This document shows, one piece after another, positions 1-5,317 of a stretch of DNA of 7,138 bases. The stretch is from a bacterium UBP17_UBA6191. Lineage in GTDB: Bacteria > Muiribacteriota > UBA6191. The stretch lies in contig DITF01000143.1 in NCBI GenBank assembly GCA_002422125.1, positions 32,739 through 39,876 on the forward strand, written 5' to 3'. The notes under the pieces are model-generated. The model saw only the letters and a list, made by a program, of their open reading frames with translations, made no database searches and was not told the DNA's origin. The translations under genes were made by a program, and so were the position numbers. Every line of letters starts with the position of its first letter. Within the stretch, counting starts at the first letter, position 1.

Positions 1-582
1 AGCTTGAATCAGGGGAGCAAGTTGTTTTCTGTCCCCAGAAAAGGAACGGGCCACAAAAGTTGCTCCCATGGTGATGGCCAACTCACACAGATCAATGGCT
101 TCTGTGTCGTTAATTTTTCCTTTTTTTAAGGCAGTTCCTTTATCGGCAGTGGCCGAAAATTGACCCTTGGTTAAGCCATAGACCCCATTGTTTTCGATTA
201 TATAGGTAAAATTGAGATTTCTGCGAATCATATGACAGAAGTTGCCTAAACCGATAGCCGAGGTGTCCCCATCACCAGATACACCAATTGGTAACAGGGT
301 ATGATTGGCTACTGTAGCTCCAGTGGCTACGGCAGACATTCTTCCATGTACCGTATTAATCCCAAAGGCTTTTCCCAGAAAATAGGCAGGGGTTTTGGAA
401 GAACAGCCAATTCCACTGAGTTTGATGACCTGTTTAGGATCAATGGAACTGTCAAAAAAGGCCCTGCGAATACTGGCTGATATAGCATCGTGCCCGCAGC
501 CCTGGCACATGGTTGAAGGAGCACCACCGTAGTCCTTTTCCGCTAGGTGGAGACGGTTTAAGAATTCTTTGGCCTCACTCAT
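1..582 (-). CDS. korB: 2-oxoacid:ferredoxin oxidoreductase, beta (TPP-binding) subunit, C-terminus cut by window edge
   Basis: This is the thiamine-diphosphate-binding subunit of a 2-oxoacid (most likely 2-oxoglutarate):ferredoxin oxidoreductase. With KorA it decarboxylates the 2-oxoacid to acyl-CoA in the cytoplasm and reduces ferredoxin. The frame is open for 194 codons from the ATG at 582 to base 1, so roughly the last third of a subunit that is usually 280-340 residues is missing. Visible motifs are CQGCGH (residues 26-31), GIGCSSK (57-63), HGR (79-81), the TPP/Mg motif SGDGDTSAIG (102-111) and NNGVYG (131-136). Cys26, Cys29 and Cys60 have the same spacing as three of the four [4Fe-4S] ligands known in archaeal beta subunits; the fourth would lie outside the window. 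The start is fixed by an SD and by the 4-bp ATGA overlap with the korA stop, which suggests translational coupling. Family assignment is firm; 2-oxoglutarate rather than pyruvate is inferred from the two-subunit fused layout. Confidence 0.95.
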   Translation of the reverse strand, partial: MSEAKEFLNRLHLAEKDYGGAPSTMCQGCGHDAISASIRRAFFDSSIDPKQVIKLSGIGCSSKTPAYFLGKAFGINTVHGRMSAVATGATVANHTLLPIGVSGDGDTSAIGLGNFCHMIRRNLNFTYIIENNGVYGLTKGQFSATADKGTALKKGKINDTEAIDLCELAITMGATFVARSFSGDRKQLAPLIQA

Positions 583-2378
583 AACAGTTTACCTCCTAAT
601 TTTTCCATTGCCAGACGATGAACAGAGCCAGCTGTAATGGGCAGACCATCATAGACTAAAACCGAATCCACTTTTGTGGCGATATCGGGCCAGTCCATCC
701 GTAAAATAGACGCTACTTGTCCATCGCGGTTCTGTTCTACAATCAGGGTAATTTCGTGCCTCAAAACAAAGTCTCTGACGATTGGCGACAGGGGTAAGGC
801 TGTAAGAGTCAAATGAGATGACAAAACCCCATCCAGAGCCATTCTGTGGCGAGCTTCTCTCACAGCCTCAACCGAACTACCAAAGCTGATGATTCCAAGT
901 CGCGACTGATTTTCGAGTGCTACAACTGGTTGCGGCACTAATAGTCGGGCTGTATCATTTTTTTTCCTGAGTCTGTCCAGAAGTTCTTTGTAATCCCCAG
1001 GATCTTCTGATCTTTTGGCATCGGCATTGTGACCGGCCCCACTACAGAAATAAACAGCTTTAGGGTGCTGATTTCCCGGAATAGTTCTTTGAGGAATCCC
1101 GTCTCCATCCAAGTCAAAGTACCGTCGAAATTGATTGCCTTGGGCTTCGATATCTTTTTCATGCACTAGCTTACCGCGATTTAAGACTGGATCTTTAAGA
1201 TACAAAGGATCTGATGGTCTGATATTCATACCCAGATCCAGATCGGATGCAAAAAAAACCGGAGTTTGTAGCTGATCGGCTAAATCAAGGCAGATTTTCC
1301 CAAACTCAAAACTGGTTTGCAGGTCGTAAGGCAGTAGAACCACATGTCGAGTATCTCCATGGGAAGCAAAATACATGGATAAGATGTCTGATTGCTGGGT
1401 TCTGGTGGGTAAACCAGTGCTAGGCCCACCCCGCTGTACAATAAAATAGCTGGAGGGTATTTCTGTAAAATAAGCCAAACCCACCATTTCATTCATCAGG
1501 GATAACCCCGGTCCTGAAGTAGCCGTCATGGCCCTTGATCCAGCCCATCCTGCCCCTGTGACTATGCCAGCCGCAGCTATCTCATCTTCAGCTTGAATGA
1601 TGGCATAGGTTGGTTTGTCATTCTCATCTGTTCTTAGTTCGGGCAGATACTTCTCCAATGTCTCAGCTAATGAACTCGATGGAGTAATGGGGTACCAAGC
1701 CACTACACTGACTCCACCATAAATGGCACCAAGGGCAGAACAGGTGTTGCCATCGGAGAGAATTTTTCCCTTATTGCCCCCGTCAATCGCCACCAATTGA
1801 CAAATATTCTGAGTGATTTGGTTTTCTAAAACCCAGTTGCTTCCCAGTTCAATTGCCATTAGATTGGATTCTATCACCTCGGGCTTGTCTCCAAATGTAT
1901 CGCGTAACACGGCAATTAGTACTTCTTTGCTTATCCCAAACAGGGAGGCAATTACACCTACATAAATCATATTTCGCAATTTGGAACGGATTTTTGCATT
2001 AGGAATTTGTTTGCTTAGTTCTGTTGCCGGAAATCCAACTTTTAAAATGTCGCCTCTCTCAAGCCAAGAGGGCTCACAGGCTCCGGTATCGTACAGTAAC
2101 AGGCCATTTTCTCGAAGCTTATAAACATCGGAAGCCCCGGTTTCGGGATTAAACACCACCATTACATCAATCACATCTTTTCGCGCTCCAAAGCCATCGC
2201 TAGATGCTCGAATTTCGTACCAAGTCGGCATGCTTTGAATGTTGGATGGGAACATGTTTTTGCTGGAGCAGGAGATTCCCATCTTAAAGATTGACTTAAA
2301 AAGTATATTGTTAGCGGATGCACTCCCAGAGCCGTTAGGAGTGGCAATACAAATATTTACATCATTGATGGTACTCAT
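579..2378 (-). CDS. korA: 2-oxoacid:ferredoxin oxidoreductase, fused gamma-alpha subunit
   Basis: A complete 599-residue subunit in which the gamma domain is fused ahead of the alpha (pyrimidine-binding) domains, the common architecture of bacterial two-subunit 2-oxoglutarate:ferredoxin oxidoreductases (about 600-650 residues). The gamma domain is roughly residues 1-190, with a glycine-rich loop GSGSAS (16-21) and the family signature NMFPSNIQSMPTW (41-53). The alpha part begins near 205 and carries WYPITPSSS (228-236), TSGPG (287-291) and QRGGPSTG (315-322), which form the substrate/TPP side of the active site. A SED-containing segment near 457-459 and the C-terminal block VEQNRDGQ (547-554) to YDGLPITAG also match the family. 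There are no CxxC ferredoxin-type clusters, so electrons should pass through the cluster in KorB to a separate ferredoxin. It is the first gene of the operon, with an SD 9 nt before the ATG, and it overlaps korB by 4 bp. Pyruvate or another 2-oxoacid as substrate cannot be excluded. Confidence 0.95.
   Translation of the reverse strand: MSTINDVNICIATPNGSGSASANNILFKSIFKMGISCSSKNMFPSNIQSMPTWYEIRASSDGFGARKDVIDVMVVFNPETGASDVYKLRENGLLLYDTGACEPSWLERGDILKVGFPATELSKQIPNAKIRSKLRNMIYVGVIASLFGISKEVLIAVLRDTFGDKPEVIESNLMAIELGSNWVLENQITQNICQLVAIDGGNKGKILSDGNTCSALGAIYGGVSVVAWYPITPSSSLAETLEKYLPELRTDENDKPTYAIIQAEDEIAAAGIVTGAGWAGSRAMTATSGPGLSLMNEMVGLAYFTEIPSSYFIVQRGGPSTGLPTRTQQSDILSMYFASHGDTRHVVLLPYDLQTSFEFGKICLDLADQLQTPVFFASDLDLGMNIRPSDPLYLKDPVLNRGKLVHEKDIEAQGNQFRRYFDLDGDGIPQRTIPGNQHPKAVYFCSGAGHNADAKRSEDPGDYKELLDRLRKKNDTARLLVPQPVVALENQSRLGIISFGSSVEAVREARHRMALDGVLSSHLTLTALPLSPIVRDFVLRHEITLIVEQNRDGQVASILRMDWPDIATKVDSVLVYDGLPITAGSVHRLAMEKLGGKLL
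591..597 (-). promoter_or_regulatory. Ribosome binding site of korB
   Basis: AGGAGGT on the minus strand lies 8 nt before the ATG at 582. It sits inside the last codons of korA and fixes the korB start despite the overlapping stop, so korB can be re-initiated from the same transcript. Confidence 0.85.
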
Positions 2379-2387
2379 AATTAGGAG

Positions 2388-2393
2388 TCCTTT
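2388..2393 (-). promoter_or_regulatory. Ribosome binding site of korA
   Basis: AAAGGA on the minus strand lies 9 nt before the ATG at 2378, and no better start is seen upstream. A run of ten T (minus strand, 2406-2397) lies just upstream in the probable 5' leader. Confidence 0.65.
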
Positions 2394-2415
2394 CCCAAAA
2401 AAAAAATCGAAATGC

Positions 2416-2444
2416 AGTCTATCCTAACCTTGACTGTAGAACAA
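2416..2444 (-). promoter_or_regulatory. Candidate korAB promoter (weak match)
   Basis: On the minus strand TTGTTC (2444-2439) and TAGACT (2421-2416) are separated by 17 nt. The match to the sigma-70 consensus is 3 of 6 and 4 of 6, so this is only the best-spaced candidate within the 70-bp gap between the divergent genes. Transcription would begin near 2409 and place the T10 tract at the very start of the leader. Confidence 0.25.
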
Positions 2445-2448
2445 CCCG

Positions 2449-3537
2449 GTGATTCAATCTATAGTTGTGATACAAATATTGGAAGCCGCACAAACCGCTG
2501 AAGAAAAAGCCAAAATTCTGACTAGAATTTTTCAATCCCGTGAATATGAGCCAAAAGAGATGGAGGCTTTTCTAGCTAAGGTAAAAGAAACGGAACCACA
2601 GACGGTTCTCGGACGGTTATGCGCTCAATTTCTCGATGTAATGCGCAAAGGGCAAGGCAAGTCTGAGACCTTTGATGAGCATGGCATTTTATTTCAGATT
2701 AGAACTAGGTCAGTATCGGATCATCAAAAACTTGTTCTTTTGAATCAGAATCTGCGTTTTTTACATCGCTCCGCTCCGATCATGCAATGGCTGGAACAGC
2801 AGTCTAAACATGGTTCAGGAGTTATTAAAAGCGGCACGGAACGAATTTTGTCGATGGTGCAGCAGGAAATCAAAATGTTTCGTCCGGCCTTGTCTTATGA
2901 TGACGCTGAGGGAGTAACTGATCCGATATCCATTCATGATTTTTTCAAAATGACTCGAACTCAGAAGCTTTGGTGGCTCATGGCCCGTCGCGAAGACTCT
3001 CTAAGAGAGGAGTTTATTTTTCAAAATGCTCAGGATTTGATGCAGAAGGAAACCGATTCTTTTGTGGTCTCCAATCTAGTCAAAAGGATTCCCGAAGCCA
3101 TAGCTTTACGGGACGAGTTGCATCTGGACCTAGTCAAGATGTTGCATGTTTATGAAGAACATGAGGACAACAGGGTTCGAGCCAATCTTTTGGAAGGCTA
3201 TGATGTTTTAATGCAAAAGGCTCGCTACAGGATTATTCTGTATCCTCAGATAGTTAAGGCTACTACTGAGGCCAAAGACAACAGGATCCGTTCCACGGCT
3301 TTAAGAATTCGTTACAAATACGCACCTAGGGAAACTAAAGCCATGGTGGAGGCTTGGATATCTGAAACCAATACCCTTGGAACACTTGCCAGTCTTCGCT
3401 GGTTAATAGAAAGCGTCCCTGAGGTGCAACAGGAATTCGGAACAGCATTAAAGAGCCTGGAAAGTGAACTCGGAACCGCTGCCAAAAAGATTATTGCAGC
3501 CAAGGGTGTCCTTACAGGGGACACCCTGCTGCGTTAA
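2449..3537 (+). CDS. HEAT-like helical repeat protein, function unknown
   Basis: A 362-residue protein with no recognised family over its full length. It reads as almost entirely alpha-helical and charged, with no signal peptide or membrane segment, so it is probably cytoplasmic. In the C-terminal half, DNRVRANLLEGY (240-251) and DNRIRSTALRIRYKY (277-291) show the D-x-x-(V/I)-R-x-x-(A/L) pattern typical of HEAT repeats. Weaker helical pairs occur around 203-216 and 309-335. HEAT repeats normally form a solenoid for protein binding, so a scaffold or adaptor role is the most that can be inferred. The start is uncertain: an in-frame TAG at 2437 limits it, the first candidate is GTG 2449, and GTG 2467, TTG 2479 and ATG 2560 are alternatives. 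None has a clear SD. Residues 11-60 already look like real coding sequence, which favours one of the first three. It diverges from korA across 70 bp, and its 3' end converges with the next gene. Confidence 0.75.
   Translation: MIQSIVVIQILEAAQTAEEKAKILTRIFQSREYEPKEMEAFLAKVKETEPQTVLGRLCAQFLDVMRKGQGKSETFDEHGILFQIRTRSVSDHQKLVLLNQNLRFLHRSAPIMQWLEQQSKHGSGVIKSGTERILSMVQQEIKMFRPALSYDDAEGVTDPISIHDFFKMTRTQKLWWLMARREDSLREEFIFQNAQDLMQKETDSFVVSNLVKRIPEAIALRDELHLDLVKMLHVYEEHEDNRVRANLLEGYDVLMQKARYRIILYPQIVKATTEAKDNRIRSTALRIRYKYAPRETKAMVEAWISETNTLGTLASLRWLIESVPEVQQEFGTALKSLESELGTAAKKIIAAKGVLTGDTLLR
3496..3532. terminator. Hairpin at the junction of two convergent genes, likely bidirectional terminator
   Basis: A perfect 9-bp stem (3503-3511 with 3519-3527, loop of 7) is extended by GCAGC (3496-3500) pairing with GCTGC (3528-3532) across a 2-nt bulge, giving 14 bp in total. 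It lies over the last codons of the plus-strand gene (stop 3535-3537) and 17 bp beyond the stop of the minus-strand gene. On the plus strand it is followed by GTTAATAT, and on the minus strand by AATAATCTTTTTGG, so the U-tract is weak or displaced in both directions. The position between convergent stops argues for termination or protection of mRNA 3' ends. Confidence 0.55.
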
Positions 3538-3549
3538 TATCCGCTCAAC

Positions 3550-4590
3550 TTAGAAGGAGTTGTTTAACTTATCTACCTGAGAAGCTTTGAGGCGATGCTG
3601 GTTCCTTTGCACAAACAGATCGCGGACAGCTCGCCATTGTTCGGGAGCCAAGGAAGTTTTGATTGTATTCACCACTGTGCCGGTGGTGTAAAAAATATTT
3701 CTGAAAAAGCTCCACTCTACTTCTAAAAGCACAGACTGTTGCTCGGCATTTAAGGAGTCAAGCTTTAAAAGTCCAGCACCCAATGGCCAATAGGATTGCA
3801 TTTTGGCCAGAGTCTCACGAAATTCAGGCTTTAACAAATCTCCAGCATTACTGAGCATGTATGAGTTTAATACCATACCTGCGGCTTGAGCCTTCAGATT
3901 GCGGTTTTCCATCAGATCAATTAAACGGCTAACCTGATTTAGCTCCAATTTACTGCCTTGAGCCACAACATACTCATGGATCAGTTTAGTATCTCGTAAA
4001 TCATGGTTTCCACCCGATTTTGCAAAGGATTTCATCATGGAGTAAAAGTCAGCATAGGGTGTTGAGCGGTGATTAATATAGTTGGAGATTGCCATAACGG
4101 CCCAGTTTTCAGAGGCAGATGGGTTAGAAAAACTGTCTTCTGACAAAAGGGACAACACTACATTTAAGCTGTTTTCAGTAATTTTTTCGCCTTGTTTGCC
4201 GGCATAGACACCTACAACCTTGTCTATCAAAGTCGTTTCCATCTGTAGCATTCTCAATGCGCCCACTAGGTTTTCAATTGTGTTGGCCTGTGGATTACCC
4301 GACTGAATCCAGGCCGTGACCTGAGCAAACTTTTCCGAGTCAGACATACTGGCAATTTGTTCAATCAATTGCCTGACAGTTACCTTTGGCTCGGAAGTAG
4401 CGCTACCATCCTGCACATCAGTATTTTCAGCCGCAGGCGCTTCAGCTTCTACAGCGGGTTCCTGAACTTCTTCTCTGGAGTACAGGGCTTCAAAAATCGC
4501 CATTCTCTGCATATCGTTGGCTGATACGGGGCCACATAACAGTGCTGCGCATACGGCAAGACCAGTAATCCTCTTAATAGAATTCAACAT
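3550..4590 (-). CDS. Secreted helical protein of unknown function
   Basis: A complete 346-residue protein, family not recognised. The N-terminus is a clear Sec signal peptide: Lys and Arg at 6 and 7, a hydrophobic core to about residue 19, and a likely cleavage after VSA at 24. The two cysteines in the signal (14, 19) do not sit in a lipobox, so signal peptidase I rather than a lipoprotein is expected. Mature residues 38-69 form a low-complexity acidic linker rich in Ala, Glu and Pro. From about 70 to the C-terminus the protein is predominantly helical, with no cysteine and no catalytic motif that I can recognise. The segment around 215-245 (LELNQVSRLIDLMENRNLKAQAAGM, in part) has a helical-hairpin look, but no repeat family can be assigned. 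An SD (AAAGGA) lies 8 nt before the ATG. It lies 72 bp downstream of the CIA30 gene on the same strand, so co-transcription is possible but unproven. It probably acts in the periplasm or outside the cell. Confidence 0.8.
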   Translation of the reverse strand: MLNSIKRITGLAVCAALLCGPVSANDMQRMAIFEALYSREEVQEPAVEAEAPAAENTDVQDGSATSEPKVTVRQLIEQIASMSDSEKFAQVTAWIQSGNPQANTIENLVGALRMLQMETTLIDKVVGVYAGKQGEKITENSLNVVLSLLSEDSFSNPSASENWAVMAISNYINHRSTPYADFYSMMKSFAKSGGNHDLRDTKLIHEYVVAQGSKLELNQVSRLIDLMENRNLKAQAAGMVLNSYMLSNAGDLLKPEFRETLAKMQSYWPLGAGLLKLDSLNAEQQSVLLEVEWSFFRNIFYTTGTVVNTIKTSLAPEQWRAVRDLFVQRNQHRLKASQVDKLNNSF

Positions 4591-4662
4591 ATTTTTAATC
4601 CTTTATTATAGAACAGATAATCACGATCGTATTGTAAGAAAAAAAATCCAAGTGTAAAGCCC
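4591..4662. other. 72-bp gap between two minus-strand genes
   Basis: AT-rich spacer downstream of the CIA30 gene. On the minus strand it contains a T8 run (4646-4639), 16 nt after the CIA30 stop codon, but no convincing GC-rich stem precedes it, so a Rho-independent terminator is not called. The remainder holds the SD and TATAAT described for the downstream gene. Confidence 0.4.
4599..4610 (-). promoter_or_regulatory. SD site of the secreted helical protein, abutted by a TATAAT
   Basis: On the minus strand AAAGGA (4604-4599) lies 8 nt before the ATG at 4590, a normal spacing that supports this start. A perfect TATAAT (4610-4605) directly abuts it. If that were a working -10 box, transcription would begin near 4598, at or just past the SD, and the message would be almost leaderless. 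No good -35 stands 16-18 nt upstream. The SD is therefore the better-supported reading. Confidence 0.55.
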
Positions 4663-5163
4663 TTAACTGCGAAAGATACCAAGCTCTTGAATATCAAGTC
4701 GAAATGGACCATCCTGACGATCAGAAATCTGAACACCCAGGCTTTTGATTTCCGAAGGGGAAAAGTCTTCCACATTCTCCAGCGAAAATCCACGGCGAAT
4801 GGGGAGAAATTCAGAAAATCCAATAAAGATGTCAAGCCAGGTTCGGGCTTTGGTCGGGAAGGCGCATTGCCAAGAAAAGCGACCTACGCTTCTAAATGTT
4901 TCACAACTGAAATGATATACCCTTCCATCACCTCTGACTTTGAGCCAGAATCCTTCCCATCCAGCAAAGCTCAAGGGAGATATGTCTCGCCTTGCGATAA
5001 CAAATCCTCCCTGATTCTTGAGAGACAAGTGACCACAAAATGTCATGAACGAATCCTGACAGTCAATCTGTCCTGAGGAAACACCGCCCATTACACCATC
5101 CGAAACCAGGGTCCATTCGGTTGGTTCCTCTACATCGAATTGAATAATTGATGATTTTAGCAT
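4663..5163 (-). CDS. CIA30 domain protein (NADH:ubiquinone oxidoreductase intermediate-associated protein 30 family)
   Basis: A 166-residue protein made of one CIA30 domain. Diagnostic blocks are W17 followed by SDGVMGGVSSG (21-31), SLKNQGGFVIARR (47-59), LKVRGDGRVYHF (74-85), W98 with F102, W109 ending a strand, an RRG turn (123-125), and LGVQISDRQDGPFRLDIQ (142-159). These follow the family order throughout. The fold is a beta-sandwich resembling carbohydrate-binding or galactose-binding modules. The name comes from a mitochondrial complex I assembly factor, and no general biochemical role is established for bacterial members. There is no signal peptide, so it is probably cytoplasmic. The frame is open upstream to an ATG at 5319, but the SD TAGGAG 5 nt before the ATG at 5163, plus loss of family similarity upstream, fixes the shorter start. 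It diverges from the large secreted protein across 154 bp, and the minus-strand secreted gene follows 72 bp downstream. Confidence 0.88.
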   Translation of the reverse strand: MLKSSIIQFDVEEPTEWTLVSDGVMGGVSSGQIDCQDSFMTFCGHLSLKNQGGFVIARRDISPLSFAGWEGFWLKVRGDGRVYHFSCETFRSVGRFSWQCAFPTKARTWLDIFIGFSEFLPIRRGFSLENVEDFSPSEIKSLGVQISDRQDGPFRLDIQELGIFRS

Positions 5164-5168
5164 CAGAA

Positions 5169-5174
5169 CTCCTA
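5169..5174 (-). promoter_or_regulatory. Ribosome binding site of the CIA30 gene
   Basis: TAGGAG on the minus strand lies 5 nt before the ATG at 5163. It decides the start: upstream in-frame ATGs (5208, 5319) would add up to 52 residues with no family similarity and lack this site. Confidence 0.8.
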
Positions 5175-5252
5175 CACAAGTTTGAAACAGCATCTGATTT
5201 TGCCACATTGTAACGCAGAGGGATATTTTATAGATACAAAGAAAACTACTTG

Positions 5253-5292
5253 GTTCAATCCGTGTACTAATGGTAATGTCGATAGCTTGAAC
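5253..5292. repeat. Short inverted repeat, possible operator half-sites
   Basis: GTTCAA (5253-5258) and TTGAAC (5287-5292) form a 6-bp inverted repeat with centres 34 bp apart, about three helical turns. The left arm coincides with the candidate minus-strand -35 box. A repeat this short can easily occur by chance in AT-rich DNA, so this is recorded as a possibility only. Confidence 0.2.
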
Positions 5293-5307
5293 TGGATTAT
5301 TGTTTGC

Positions 5308-5311
5308 GGAG
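5308..5311 (+). promoter_or_regulatory. Ribosome binding site of the large secreted protein
   Basis: GGAG lies 6 nt before the ATG at 5318. Another in-frame ATG at 5312 directly abuts this site and is too close to use it, so 5318 is preferred. Confidence 0.65.
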
Positions 5312-5317
5312 ATGAGC

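Larger units (their letters stand above)
5164..5317. promoter_or_regulatory. Divergent promoter region between the CIA30 gene and the large secreted protein
   Basis: A 154-bp AT-rich spacer that must carry start signals for both directions. Plus-strand candidate: TTGCCA (5200-5205), 18-nt spacer, TATTTT (5224-5229), matching consensus 5 of 6 and 4 of 6. Minus-strand candidate: TTGAAC (5258-5253), 16-nt spacer, TATCTA (5236-5231), beside the alternative TATAAA (5232-5227). The two candidate -10 elements overlap in the same AT-rich patch, so transcription in one direction could interfere with the other. No riboswitch or small RNA was recognised. Confidence 0.4.

Noticed and set aside
938..1162. 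Small minus-strand frame within korA
   Set aside because: It overlaps conserved korA coding sequence in another frame, so it is a shadow.
4500..4590. Lipoprotein signal in the secreted helical protein
   Set aside because: The cysteines at 14 and 19 are preceded by V and L, not by the small residue a lipobox requires, while a good signal peptidase I site follows at 24.
4639..4646. T8 run after the CIA30 gene as a Rho-independent terminator
   Set aside because: No stem longer than about three base pairs could be found just upstream of it.
4687..5076. 129-codon open frame on the plus strand
   Set aside because: It lies entirely antisense to the CIA30 gene, whose family motifs are clear, and its translation is low-complexity and Lys/Ser-rich with no domain or SD.
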